Source: Peribacillus cavernae (GTDB taxonomy: Bacteria; Bacillota; Bacilli; Bacillales; DSM-1321). From it: DNA of 64,000 nt. The translations under genes and the position numbers were made by a program. Of this stretch, positions 1 through 9,118 are shown piece after piece (position 1 is the first letter of the stretch; the number at the start of each line of letters is the position of its first letter). Location: the NCBI RefSeq assembly GCF_003989135.1, contig NZ_RYZZ01000043.1, positions 1-64,000 on the forward strand, given 5' to 3'. Below the pieces are notes generated by a model. That model had not been told where the DNA came from. It searched no databases and worked only from the letters and a program-made list of their open reading frames with translations.

Positions 1-2
1 AC

Positions 3-511
3 ACTAACTTTCCCACACTAAATGGCGAGGAGCCGAAAAAAGCAATTACGAAGTTCGAAGTATTTGGAAGTTTAATATGGACTGCGATTTGGGCAAATCT
101 TTATTTTTATGCGAATCATTTTGTAGGTGTATATGAAGGAGGAGGAGGAGACGGACTTGAATTCGTGACCCCAGCTTTAAATCATGAATTTTTACTTTGG
201 TATTGGCCAATCGTTCTTGTTGTGATCGTTTCGAAATAGCATTAGCTATTTATAAATTAATCAAGGGACAATGAACGAAAAGCATGGAAATATGTAATAC
301 TGCCCTCCAGCTTATTGGAACCGTTGTATTCGTTGCTATATTAAGAAATCCGAACGTAATAAGCCGAGATTTTATTACGTATATGGCTGATTTATTTACC
401 ATAACCCCTAAGCAATTTGAAACGTGGATAGTTGGAGGTGGAATTTTCATCTTTATGTTATCTGCGGCAATCAATGTATTTGATGGCTTCCGAAAGACTA
501 GAATTCGTTAA
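3..511 (+). pseudogene. Decayed polytopic membrane protein gene (5' end outside window)
   Basis: The third forward frame is open from the window edge and encodes a hydrophobic protein (SLIWTAIWANLYFYANHF, then EFLLWYWPIVLVVIV) until a TAG at 236-238. The same protein resumes in the second frame from about 229 (FEIALAIYKLIKGQ), meets a TGA at 272-274 where TGG (Trp) would fit, and runs on with two more membrane segments to a stop at 509-511. The frame change fits loss of one T from a TTTT run near 229. Two separate lesions suggest a true pseudogene. At least three membrane helices are visible. I do not recognise the family. Confidence 0.55.
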
Positions 512-556
512 TTCGTACTTGCTTATTAGAGTAACAGAGACGTTAGCTACAGAAAT

Positions 557-597
557 AAGGACATTATATTAGTCATATTAATTAATGGAATGTCCTT
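557..597 (+). terminator. Weak hairpin after the decayed membrane gene
   Basis: Nine-base inverted repeat AAGGACATT / AATGTCCTT with a 23-base loop, followed by an A/T-rich stretch rather than a clean T-run. It may be the old 3' end of the upstream pseudogene. The rest of 512-810 is A/T-rich with no ORF I can support. Confidence 0.3.
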
Positions 598-810
598 TAA
601 TTTATAAGGATTTTTTCAATTTAGGTCTTGATAATATAAAAATGATCAAATACCTTCTTATTATACTCGTTTGTTAAAAACACAAAAAAGTACACCACTA
701 TATTATTGTGATGTACCAATTACCCATATAATGCGCGACATTATATGGCAGACATTGATAGCAAAGCAATACTTACTATCCTGAGCATCGAATAACTACT
801 GGTTTGCATG

Positions 811-1836
811 CTACTTTTGAAGTCCGTACTCTTTTGCTAAATTGCTAAAAGATTTGCCCTCTTCTTTTACAGAATTGTTAAAATCAGCTGTATTCTTATA
901 AGATGCCTCAAGTTTCAAATTCTTTAGCTTTTCAATGAAGGTAGGGTCTTTAACCATTTTGGCGGTAGCTTCTTCCCATTTCTTAACAACCTCTTTTGGT
1001 GTCCCGACAGGCAGGGAAACACCTGTCCACCATTGCGTAGTAAGACCTGTCACGCCTTGTTCTTCCACGGTTGGTACATCAGGATAATACGGGCTTCTTT
1101 TTGAAGAAAGAGTGGCCAAGATTTTCACTTTGCCTGCCTCAACCATGGAACTAACCTCGTTGACAGAGTGGACACCCAATACTGCGTGTCCACCGGCAAT
1201 CTTAGGCATAGCGTCAGCAGCACCAGTGGTTACAACCATTCTTGTCTTATCGTAATCAACACCAATTGCATGTAACCATTCCGCTACGGTAAATACGGAA
1301 AGACCTGAGGGTCCAACGCTTGTCCACGTAAGCTTCTCTGGGTTTTTTTTCACCCATTCACAAAATTCCTTAAAATCTTTCCACCGTGCATCAGCTTTAA
1401 CAGTGAAGGCCATTGAATCTTCAGCGAACTGGGAGACAAACAAATGATCCTTCAATTTAACTGGGGGATTAGTCATTCCTGCTGTTAGTAAAGTGGTACT
1501 AGTAGGACCGTTAGCCAATGCTGTATATCCGTCATTACTTCCCTGCTGTAAAACAGCCTGGGAGCCTATAATCCCACCTGCCCCAGGTTTATTTACTACA
1601 GTTACCGGCTTGCCCCATTCCTTGCTTAAAAACTGGGCTACTGCTCTTGCAACAAGATCGGTTCCTCCTCCTGCAGCAAAAGGTACAACGTATTCAACCT
1701 GCTTGGTCGGATAATCAATCTTTTCTTTTTTGTTTGAGTTTGCTGTTTGATTTGAAGCGGAGCAACCAGAAGTAATTAAACCAAAGGCTAAACTTACGGC
1801 TAAAAGTAACTGGAATTTGTTTTTCTTTATGATCAT
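811..1836 (-). CDS. Tripartite tricarboxylate transporter substrate-binding lipoprotein (TctC/Bug family)
   Basis: A 341-residue extracytoplasmic solute receptor. It begins with a lipoprotein signal (lysines, hydrophobic core, ITSGC lipobox, lipidated Cys25). The mature part shows the Bug/TctC pattern: a segment starting YPTKQVEYVVPFAAGGGTDL, then VNKPGAGGIIGSQ, which shapes the carboxylate pocket. Length is normal. The family binds carboxylates such as citrate and hands them to the TctA/TctB permease; neither partner gene is in the window, so this is an orphan receptor or its transporter lies elsewhere. A GAGGG ribosome site precedes ATG. The substrate cannot be read from sequence. Confidence 0.88.
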   Translation of the reverse strand: MIIKKNKFQLLLAVSLAFGLITSGCSASNQTANSNKKEKIDYPTKQVEYVVPFAAGGGTDLVARAVAQFLSKEWGKPVTVVNKPGAGGIIGSQAVLQQGSNDGYTALANGPTSTTLLTAGMTNPPVKLKDHLFVSQFAEDSMAFTVKADARWKDFKEFCEWVKKNPEKLTWTSVGPSGLSVFTVAEWLHAIGVDYDKTRMVVTTGAADAMPKIAGGHAVLGVHSVNEVSSMVEAGKVKILATLSSKRSPYYPDVPTVEEQGVTGLTTQWWTGVSLPVGTPKEVVKKWEEATAKMVKDPTFIEKLKNLKLEASYKNTADFNNSVKEEGKSFSNLAKEYGLQK

Positions 1837-2227
1837 ATTCCCTCATTCCCTCCATAATTTGTCTTGATAACTGATTCTATCGTATGGCATATATCTTGTA
1901 TGAAATGGTTAATCAGTTTCTAGTTCTCCACCGACTTCTTTTGTCACTCTCATCTTAGTACGTCTCATTAATCTTAATGAGATATATAGGAGTGCAAAGG
2001 CTGATTGATAAAATCGTCATTTTCTTCTCCCGCTGTGAATCCAAGGAAATCCCAAGGTAAAGCACTTACACCTTATCGAATCTTATAATTGGATTATTGA
2101 TAATCGATTATACTTACATTACACTAAATATTTTAATTTTTCAAATTATTTTTGAAAATTAGATTCTTCTTATGACAATTGGACACTTTCATATTAAAGC
2201 CTTTGATAATCTAGGATTATTTCTTAA
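1837..2227. other. Intergenic stretch with a perfect palindrome
   Basis: No ORF with a plausible start was seen. It holds the inverted repeat TCTCATTA-atct-TAATGAGA at 1963-1982, about 127 bases upstream of the TctC-type gene. That is a candidate operator for a dimeric regulator, but no regulator gene is adjacent. The remainder is A/T-rich. Confidence 0.35.
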
Positions 2228-2371
2228 TTTGAAGGAAACCTCCTCCTAACTAACCCATCCAACATCTATCCCAACCAAAGACTTATTATTCCAGTAATCA
2301 TTTATACAGTAAGGGCAGGTGATATCCTGAATAGCATTTCTGCACGGTTCAATACGACGATTCAAGCGATT

Positions 2372-3418
2372 ATGCAGACTAATCAACTGGAAAACTCTTC
2401 TCTTATTTCTATCGGGCAAAGGTTAAGAATTCCTCGAAGGCCGAAGCAGATAATTGATGTGAATGGTTTTACGAACGTTTACGGGCAAGCCGGTGCGCAG
2501 CACGTCCGGGAAGTCGCCTATGACCTGACCTATGTAAGCCCGTTTGGATATCAAATGCGTGCAGATGGCAGCCTGGAAGCGATTGATGACAATCCGACCA
2601 TACAAGCGGCCACGTCTAATGGTGTGGTTCCAATCATGGTAATCACCAATTTTCCTGCCACAGAAGCGGGAACACAGCTTGCCCATACCATTCTTTCCAA
2701 TCCAGAGTTAGTAGAAAGATTGTTGACAAATGTCATAAGCACAATGAGAAATAAAGGATACCGCGGACTGAATATAGATTTCGAAAATGTGGCACCCGGG
2801 GATCGTGAGTTTTACAATCGCTTTATCCAGAGAGCTGTAAGCCGTCTGCATCCTGAAGGCTATTTCGTCTCGTCATCTCTTGCCCCAAAAACGAGCGCCA
2901 ATCAAACAGGATTACTGGTTGAAGCTCATGATTACCCTGCACACGGCCGAATTCTCGACTTCGTTGTGCTGATGACCTATGAATGGGGGGCCCGAAAAGG
3001 GCCGCCACAGGCAATTTCCCCTATAGATGAAATTAGACGCGTCCTTGATTACGCAGTCACAGTAATACCCAGAAATAAAATTTTTTTAGGCTTTCAGATT
3101 TATGCCCGGGACTGGCTGGTTCCACATCAAGAAGGACAGGAAGCAGAAACCTTTGATATGCAGGAAGCGATCAGGCGTGCTGTTCAACATAATGCAGAAA
3201 TACAATATGACAGGGAGGCCGAGTCTCCGTATTATCGATATACAGACAGCCAAGGGCGCTCCCATGAAGTCTGGTTTGAAGACGCACGCAGTGCCAAAGC
3301 AAAATTCGACCTGGTCAGAACCTATGGGCTAAGAGGTGTAAGTTATTGGGTACTTGGTTATCCTTTCCCTCAAAATTGGGAACTTCTTGCGGACACATTT
3401 ATCATCCGGAAACGGTAA
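2372..3418 (+). CDS. Spore-type GH18 peptidoglycan hydrolase (SleL/YaaH/YdhD-like), 5' end abnormal
   Basis: The protein resembles SleL/YaaH, which digests spore cortex fragments as an N-acetylglucosaminidase. The GH18 barrel carries the DxxDxE-like motif as GLNIDFENV, with the acid/base Glu in DFE, and ends FIIRKR like its relatives. The reading frame is open upstream to 2228 and encodes most of a LysM repeat (IYTVRAGDILNSIS...), but there is no ATG, GTG or TTG and no ribosome site before ATG 2372, which lies inside that LysM. Relatives usually have two N-terminal LysM repeats. Either a non-standard start is used or the 5' end was lost. The catalytic domain looks intact. Confidence 0.75.
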   Translation: MQTNQLENSSLISIGQRLRIPRRPKQIIDVNGFTNVYGQAGAQHVREVAYDLTYVSPFGYQMRADGSLEAIDDNPTIQAATSNGVVPIMVITNFPATEAGTQLAHTILSNPELVERLLTNVISTMRNKGYRGLNIDFENVAPGDREFYNRFIQRAVSRLHPEGYFVSSSLAPKTSANQTGLLVEAHDYPAHGRILDFVVLMTYEWGARKGPPQAISPIDEIRRVLDYAVTVIPRNKIFLGFQIYARDWLVPHQEGQEAETFDMQEAIRRAVQHNAEIQYDREAESPYYRYTDSQGRSHEVWFEDARSAKAKFDLVRTYGLRGVSYWVLGYPFPQNWELLADTFIIRKR

Positions 3419-3545
3419 TTTTCCGTATTCAAAGATAACGAGAATGGGAGATAATATGGTTAAATTCAAATAGCGACTTCTTTTTTCATGGGTTACTCTT
3501 TTTCACTCTTTCACGCTTATCAATCCCAAAAAATAGCCCCAAGTA

Positions 3546-3580
3546 AAAAGAGCTTATCCATTTAAGGAATAAGCTCTTTT
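3546..3580. terminator. Bidirectional terminator
   Basis: Twelve-base-pair stem AAAAGAGCTTAT / ATAAGCTCTTTT with an 11-base loop and A/T runs on both sides. It can serve both the GH18 gene and the convergent YdhK gene. Confidence 0.85.
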
Positions 3581-3615
3581 GATGAGTTAAAAATATATTC
3601 ATTTTTGTTCAAACA

Positions 3616-4254
3616 TTATTCAGCCGGTGATAATTCACTTTCTGTTACCCATTTATGATTTTTAACTTCTTCTCCGCCGGTAGTCGGAGTGAAATCAACC
3701 ATATACAGAGTCGTTTCTTCTGCAGAATCAATTTCAGCGCTCGTGCCGTCCATTCCTTCCATATGAGTTGCATTTACCGTAACTTCTGTTCCAGGTTCTA
3801 ACGTTTCGTCGCCAACATCTTTAAACTCTTCGTGAATAACCCATTTATGATTTTCCACTCTTTCTCCACCGGTTGTCGGAGTATACGAAATAGCATAGGC
3901 TATAGTATCATAGGCACCAACAATCGTTGCTTCAGCTCCCTTCATACCTTCCATATGACCTGTTTCGATAATAGCTTGACTTCCAACTTCATAGGTTGGA
4001 TTTTCTGCTACTTTCAAACCTTCAGGAACTTCACCTGAGCTGGAATGGTCCATTTTACTATGATCCATTCCTTCCATGTCTTCCATATTTTCTGTGCCTT
4101 CTGTGTTTTCTGTGTTTTCTGTACCTTCTGGGTTTTCTGTACCTTCTGGGTTTTCTGCGCTTTCATCATTAGCGTTGGAGCAGGCACCCAGCACTAAGAA
4201 AAGGGCTGCAAATAAGGATAAAATGATAGACATTTTCATTCTTTTTTTCAGCAT
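3616..4254 (-). CDS. ydhK: YdhK-like lipoprotein with two DUF1541 repeats
   Basis: Secreted lipoprotein of 212 residues with a lipobox VLGAC (Cys25). After the signal comes an acidic low-complexity linker of ENPEGTEN-like repeats, a Met/His stretch (MEGMDHSKMDHSS), then two copies of the DUF1541 repeat, each with an HMEGM motif and an ending like YTPTTGGERVENHKWV. The Met/His content suggests metal contact, but function is unknown in the family. I start at the ATG at 4254, preceded by AAAGGAGGAG; an ATG 36 bases upstream lacks such a site. Transcribed alone. Confidence 0.85.
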   Translation of the reverse strand: MLKKRMKMSIILSLFAALFLVLGACSNANDESAENPEGTENPEGTENTENTEGTENMEDMEGMDHSKMDHSSSGEVPEGLKVAENPTYEVGSQAIIETGHMEGMKGAEATIVGAYDTIAYAISYTPTTGGERVENHKWVIHEEFKDVGDETLEPGTEVTVNATHMEGMDGTSAEIDSAEETTLYMVDFTPTTGGEEVKNHKWVTESELSPAE

Positions 4255-4341
4255 ATAAATAACTCCTCCTTTGATGTTTGACAATATCATACCAATAAAA
4301 TGTGCAGAAATTATGGAGTGCGCTCAAGAGAGGTAAAGAAA

Positions 4342-4364
4342 AAACAGAGCAGTTTACTCTGTTT
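4342..4364 (-). terminator. Terminator of the molybdopterin oxidoreductase gene
   Basis: Eight-base-pair stem AAACAGAG / CTCTGTTT with a 7-base loop. On the minus strand it is followed by TTTTTT, just past the stop at 4382. Confidence 0.75.
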
Positions 4365-4381
4365 CCCCGTTTGATAATATT

Positions 4382-5611
4382 TTATTCCATTTTATCCACC
4401 CAGGCATTTTTGCTGTATCCTCTTTCTTCCCAAAACCCGGTGTGGTCCTTATCGATCAATTCAATTCTGTCTAACCATTTAACCGATTTATAGGCGTACA
4501 TTTTTGGAACTACCAACCTTACCGGCCCACCATATTCTCCCGAAATCGGTTTGCCATCCAATAAAACAGCAACGATAATATCATCCATCATAGCTTGATC
4601 TAAAGTAAGTGAATCAGTATATGTCCCATCACCTGAATAAAATTTTACGAATTTCGCATTTTCCTTTATCCCCGTCATTTTTAAAAAGTCCTTGAGCAAG
4701 ATGCCTTCCCAGGTAACATTCGTGACACTCCAGCCTGTTACACAATGAAAATCGCTTACCTGTACAGTGCGGGGTATGTTGAGAAATTGCTTCCAATTAT
4801 AAGCTAATTTTTCATTAACAAGGCCGTCAATTCTGAAATTCCAGTTGTCTGTTGAGAAAACAGGAACCTCTGTTACAGTATAAGGCCTGAATTCCCCTTT
4901 TGCCCCGCCTCCAGCAGGCTCAAGAGATTCAGGCATAGGAATTGGTGCAGGAATCATATTATTTTTATCCACTACTTTACGCTCGTACGTGAACACACTT
5001 TCAAGATTCATTGTTTTGCCGATCCACTTTAGAAAAAAAGGAGCAATTGACAAAGTTAAAATGGTCCCCACTGAATATCGTATAAAGCTTTTTCTGCCTA
5101 AAATAGGATTTGCCCGATCAATAACCAAAGGTTCCTTCAAAGTCTTTGAAGAACTTTTTTCCCTTCCTGCCTTTTTAACCCGCGCACTCCTTGTAATGGA
5201 GTGATAAATGGCATAAGGCACCAGAATCCAGGTTAATAAATCATGGGCAATCAATGAGACGGAACTGAGCTTAGATGGAAAGTAACGTTGAAGCCATAAC
5301 AAAACTCCGGTTATGCCATGGCCTGCCAGAATGAGAAATACAAACAGCAAATTCAAGTGCGCACCCTGCTTTTTTCGCAGCTGTTTATAATGTTTTGCAA
5401 ACAGAGGAACATACCAAATGAGGATTCCTATAGAAAGAACGCCAATATAAATGTGAACGTCTTTTATCCAAACACGAACTTCAAGGAGTATCGGACGGAG
5501 TGCGGGCAAGTACAAAATGATCCCAGTCAACGCTAACAGCAAAAATACCCAGGCATTTGAATTATGAATGGCAATAAGCTTCTTGCCATTTACTTTTTTC
5601 TTATTAGCCAT
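4382..5611 (-). CDS. Membrane-anchored molybdopterin-dependent oxidoreductase (cytochrome b-like N-terminus fused to sulfite-oxidase-fold domain)
   Basis: A 409-residue fusion. The first half has about four membrane helices with spaced histidines (IAIHNSNAWVF, DVHIYIG, LAGHGITG, LIAHDLLT), resembling a cytochrome b561-type haem anchor. A further hydrophobic helix (near residue 185) precedes a C-terminal MsrP/sulfite-oxidase-fold domain with the Mo-ligand cysteine in DFHCVTGW (Cys290). By family knowledge it would pass electrons between the membrane quinone pool and an outer-face substrate such as an oxidised sulfur compound; the substrate is inference. No separate haem subunit is adjacent, consistent with the fused anchor. 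Strong ribosome site, own terminator. Confidence 0.85.
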   Translation of the reverse strand: MANKKKVNGKKLIAIHNSNAWVFLLLALTGIILYLPALRPILLEVRVWIKDVHIYIGVLSIGILIWYVPLFAKHYKQLRKKQGAHLNLLFVFLILAGHGITGVLLWLQRYFPSKLSSVSLIAHDLLTWILVPYAIYHSITRSARVKKAGREKSSSKTLKEPLVIDRANPILGRKSFIRYSVGTILTLSIAPFFLKWIGKTMNLESVFTYERKVVDKNNMIPAPIPMPESLEPAGGGAKGEFRPYTVTEVPVFSTDNWNFRIDGLVNEKLAYNWKQFLNIPRTVQVSDFHCVTGWSVTNVTWEGILLKDFLKMTGIKENAKFVKFYSGDGTYTDSLTLDQAMMDDIIVAVLLDGKPISGEYGGPVRLVVPKMYAYKSVKWLDRIELIDKDHTGFWEERGYSKNAWVDKME

Positions 5612-5898
5612 GGAACTCTCCTTTCCTCTCTTCTTGGTTTCACCTTCTTCTATAGGATAACGGAGAAAAAAATTATTTGGATCATTTCTTCATAAAATAT
5701 CTAAAAAAACGGCCCAGTTTCTCCATTATTATTAATTATCACAGCGTTCCTGTTAAAATGACAATAGATTTCTTTTAATTTTATAGCCTATTCCTACTTT
5801 TCATATATATTTCAGCTAATAATTGATATAATATATATTGGTATTTTTGGACTATTTAGTAGCATTAACAAAGGTCCAATGATGAAGGAGAAAACAGG

Positions 5899-7527
5899 AT
5901 GTCTAAACTAAAGGTGTTAATTATATATACTATTTCAGGGATTCTCTGGGTTTTTGCCACTGATATTTTAATGGAAATGTACATTAAGGATTATGAAGTC
6001 ATTATGATGATTGAAAAAGCGAAGGGCTTATTTTTCATTCTTTTCACCGGATTGCTGCTTTATCTTTTCCTTACAAAACGGGAAAAGCTAACGAAATTGG
6101 ATGAGGAAGAGCGGCGTCTTCATACATTGATCAACTCGATGGTAGATTTCGTTAATTTCAAAGATGGAGACGGAAGGTGGATTCAATCGAACGAATACGG
6201 GCTTAAACTTTTCCAATTGGAAAATGTCGACTATAAAGGTAAAAGGGATTCCGAATTAGCGAATTATTCAAGCTTTTATAGGGAAGCTTTAAGCTATTGC
6301 GAAATATCTGATGAAGAAACATGGAAAAAGGAAACGATAACCAGGTGCGAAGAAATAATCCCGTTGCCAAATGGAGATTATAAAACATTTGATACGATTA
6401 AAGTTCCTTTGTTCCATCATGATCGCTCAAGAAAAGGCCTGGTTGTCATCGGCCGGGATATAACCGAAAGAGCAGAAGCGGAAAGAAAGTTATCTGAAAG
6501 CAAGCAGCAATATAAATCATTATTTGATTATAACCCCGACCCCGTTTACATGATGGATTTAAAGGGGATCATCACCAATGTAAACCCCCAATTCGAATCG
6601 GTCATGGGACTGCCTCACGATGAGCTAATTGGCACATCGGTCAATGATTTCATTTTTCAGGCTCAAGAAGAGAAGGAAAAGCTGAAAGAATCCTTTACTC
6701 ATGTAATAAACGAGAAAACAGGTATGAATACTGGTGACATCGGATTTCGGACCCGGGATGGGAATATTCACTTTTTCTCCTGTACGTTCGTTCCGATGCT
6801 GATTGATAACCAAATAGTAGGCATCATCAGTTACGCCAAGGATGTTACCCATATTCGGGAGACCGAGAAGATCTTAAGAAAAGCCGAAAAATTATCCGTA
6901 GTGGGAGAACTCGCGGCCAGTGTTGCCCACGAAGTCAGAAACCCATTAACCTCTCTAAAAGGATTCGTCCAATTACTGAAGGATAATGAGAGTCAATACC
7001 AACATTACTACTCCATCATGCTGAATGAATTAGATCGGATTAATCAGATCGTAAGTGAACTGCTGATGCTGGCGAAGCCCCAGGAAATGCAGTTCAAAAA
7101 GCATAATCTGATCCATCTTATGACTGAAGTAAAAGCTTTGCTTGAACCTCAAGCAAACTACTATGGCGCTCAAATACTAATGGATGCCCATAATCAGCTC
7201 CCTTTGGTTTCCTGTGAAGCGAACCAACTTAAACAAGTATTCATTAATATCATTAAAAACTCCATTGAGGCATCCTCACAAAATATACAAATTAAGTTTG
7301 AACGGGAAGATAAATCGATATCCATCATCATGAAGGATGATGGATGCGGGATCGATGAAAGTCGTGTAAAACATCTCGGAGAGCCTTTTTATTCCTCTAA
7401 GGAAAAAGGAACAGGTTTAGGGTTAACCGTAACCTACCGCATCATAGAAGCACATCACGGGAAACTTATCATCAATAGTGAAGTCGGTACAGGCACCGAA
7501 GTGAAAATTGTTTTGCCAATCAGTTAA
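5899..7527 (+). CDS. Sporulation-type sensor histidine kinase with two membrane helices and two PAS domains
   Basis: A 542-residue kinase with two N-terminal membrane helices and a very short outside loop, PAS domains at roughly 80-200 and 205-325, a HisKA domain with phospho-acceptor His344 in SVAHEVRNPLTS, and a HATPase_c domain (N box IKNSIEAS, G boxes DDGCGID and GTGLGL). The layout resembles the KinB/KinE-type kinases that feed the Spo0F phosphorelay. No response regulator is adjacent, which fits an orphan phosphorelay kinase; the partner is inference. AAGGAG precedes the ATG. A TATAAT box lies near 5827. Confidence 0.85.
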   Translation: MSKLKVLIIYTISGILWVFATDILMEMYIKDYEVIMMIEKAKGLFFILFTGLLLYLFLTKREKLTKLDEEERRLHTLINSMVDFVNFKDGDGRWIQSNEYGLKLFQLENVDYKGKRDSELANYSSFYREALSYCEISDEETWKKETITRCEEIIPLPNGDYKTFDTIKVPLFHHDRSRKGLVVIGRDITERAEAERKLSESKQQYKSLFDYNPDPVYMMDLKGIITNVNPQFESVMGLPHDELIGTSVNDFIFQAQEEKEKLKESFTHVINEKTGMNTGDIGFRTRDGNIHFFSCTFVPMLIDNQIVGIISYAKDVTHIRETEKILRKAEKLSVVGELAASVAHEVRNPLTSLKGFVQLLKDNESQYQHYYSIMLNELDRINQIVSELLMLAKPQEMQFKKHNLIHLMTEVKALLEPQANYYGAQILMDAHNQLPLVSCEANQLKQVFINIIKNSIEASSQNIQIKFEREDKSISIIMKDDGCGIDESRVKHLGEPFYSSKEKGTGLGLTVTYRIIEAHHGKLIINSEVGTGTEVKIVLPIS

Positions 7528-7602
7528 GCTTAGAGTGCCCAACTGCATTTTTCCAACTGTGATAATATGAAGATATTAACCATTTAGGGGGTTGAAGCTA
7601 CA

Positions 7603-8841
7603 TTGAAAAATGAAATAATTGAAAGATTTACCTCTTATGCAAAAGTCGACACTCAGTCCAATGAAGACAATGACACCTGTCCTTCTACGCCTGGGCAGTT
7701 GACGCTAGCCAAAATGCTGGTTGATGAATTAACGGCGATTGGCATGTTCGATGTAACGATTGATGATAATGGATATGTTATGGCTACCCTTCCTTCCAAT
7801 ACCGAAAAGCAAGTGCCGACGATCGGTTTTTTGGCCCATGTGGATACAGCTACCGATTTCACCGGCGCCAATGTAAAACCGCAAGTTGTCGAGAACTACG
7901 ACGGGAGCAACATTTCCTTAAATGAAGCGTTACAGATTGTGCTTTCACCAAAGGATTTCCCGGAGCTTTCGAACTACAAGGGACACACGTTAATTACGAC
8001 AGATGGCACGACACTTCTTGGTGCTGATAATAAAGCCGGCATTGCAGAGATTATGACGGCGATGGTTTATTTGATTAATCACCCGGAAATCCAGCATGGA
8101 AAAGTAAGAGTTGCTTTTACACCGGATGAAGAGATTGGTAAAGGGCCCCATAAATTTGATGTTTCCGCATTCAATGCTCAGTATGCTTACACAGTGGACG
8201 GGGGTCCTCTCGGCGAATTGGAGTATGAGAACTTTAACGCCGCCGCAGCGAGGATTACGATTAAAGGCACCAACATCCACCCGGGCTCCGCAAAAGGAAA
8301 AATGGTTAACTCTGCTAAAATCGCAATGGAGTTGAACAAAAGTCTCCCTGTAAATGAAGCGCCTGAGTCAACAGAAGAATATGAAGGTTTTTATCATCTC
8401 GTTTCCATCAATGGCAGTGTCGAACAAACAAAGCTTCACTACATTATCAGGGATTTTGACAGAGACGGATTCAGTACGAGAAAAGCCAATATGGAGAGAA
8501 TCGTTGAAAGTCTTAAAGATCAATACGGAAAAGACCGCATCATTCTGGAAATGAATGATCAATATTATAATATGAAAGAAAAAATTGAACCGGTAAAAGA
8601 AATTGTCGATATTGCCCATCAGGCGATGGAGAATTTGGGAATCCAACCGCAAATGAAACCGATCCGGGGCGGCACCGATGGTTCACAGCTATCCTATATG
8701 GGATTGCCTACGCCGAATATTTTTACGGGTGGAGAGAACTATCATGGCAAATTCGAATATATTTCGGTCGACAATATGATTAAAGCAACCCATGTTGTGA
8801 TTGAAATAGTTAAGTTATTTGAACAAAGATCTCAGGAGTAA
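7603..8841 (+). CDS. pepT: Peptidase T (tripeptide aminopeptidase)
   Basis: A 412-residue cytosolic zinc aminopeptidase of family M20B that removes the N-terminal residue from tripeptides. Visible metal and active-site motifs in order: [39 protein letters not shown] and the C-terminal [10 protein letters not shown]. Length is as expected. The start is TTG, placed after AGGGGGTTG with good spacing. It stands alone, downstream of the sensor kinase in the same direction but 75 bases away, and ends at a hairpin at 8883. Confidence 0.95.
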   Translation: MKNEIIERFTSYAKVDTQSNEDNDTCPSTPGQLTLAKMLVDELTAIGMFDVTIDDNGYVMATLPSNTEKQVPTIGFLAHVDTATDFTGANVKPQVVENYDGSNISLNEALQIVLSPKDFPELSNYKGHTLITTDGTTLLGADNKAGIAEIMTAMVYLINHPEIQHGKVRVAFTPDEEIGKGPHKFDVSAFNAQYAYTVDGGPLGELEYENFNAAAARITIKGTNIHPGSAKGKMVNSAKIAMELNKSLPVNEAPESTEEYEGFYHLVSINGSVEQTKLHYIIRDFDRDGFSTRKANMERIVESLKDQYGKDRIILEMNDQYYNMKEKIEPVKEIVDIAHQAMENLGIQPQMKPIRGGTDGSQLSYMGLPTPNIFTGGENYHGKFEYISVDNMIKATHVVIEIVKLFEQRSQE

Positions 8842-8882
8842 TAACCTGTTTTCATTTAAATAACTATACCAGTAATTCAAAA

Positions 8883-8912
8883 AGGCTAGCCCTATCTAAC
8901 ATGGGTTAGCCT
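8883..8912. terminator. Hairpin between pepT and a convergent small ORF
   Basis: Ten-base stem AGGCTAGCCC / GGGTTAGCCT, with one G-U pair, and a 10-base loop. The following sequence is only moderately T-rich. Confidence 0.6.
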
Positions 8913-8925
8913 ATTCATTCGTTAA

Positions 8926-9015
8926 TCAGTGAAAGAAGAATTGTTTATTAAACTTTTTATTTTTGTCCTTCATCAATTTCATAACGCGAACTTGAACAGT
9001 CATTTCATAAATCAC
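8926..9015 (-). CDS. Possible 29-residue basic small protein
   Basis: A short ORF on the minus strand starting GTG at 9015, preceded by a very strong ribosome site (AAGGAGGGAT, about 6 bases before the start). It encodes VIYEMTVQVRVMKLMKDK followed by NKKFNKQFFFH. The product has a hydrophobic/basic alternation like a short amphipathic strand with a lysine-rich tail. I do not recognise it. Support is the ribosome site and an uninterrupted frame ending just before the pepT hairpin, which could serve as its terminator. Confidence 0.45.
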   Translation of the reverse strand: MIYEMTVQVRVMKLMKDKNKKFNKQFFFH

Positions 9016-9118
9016 TCTAGAATCCCTCCTTAAGATACCTTTCCATTTTGTATGTTCCCGTAACGATCAAGTATTCCTTTTATTGGAGCACTTTTTTTCT
9101 GGATGATCCCGGTCAAAA

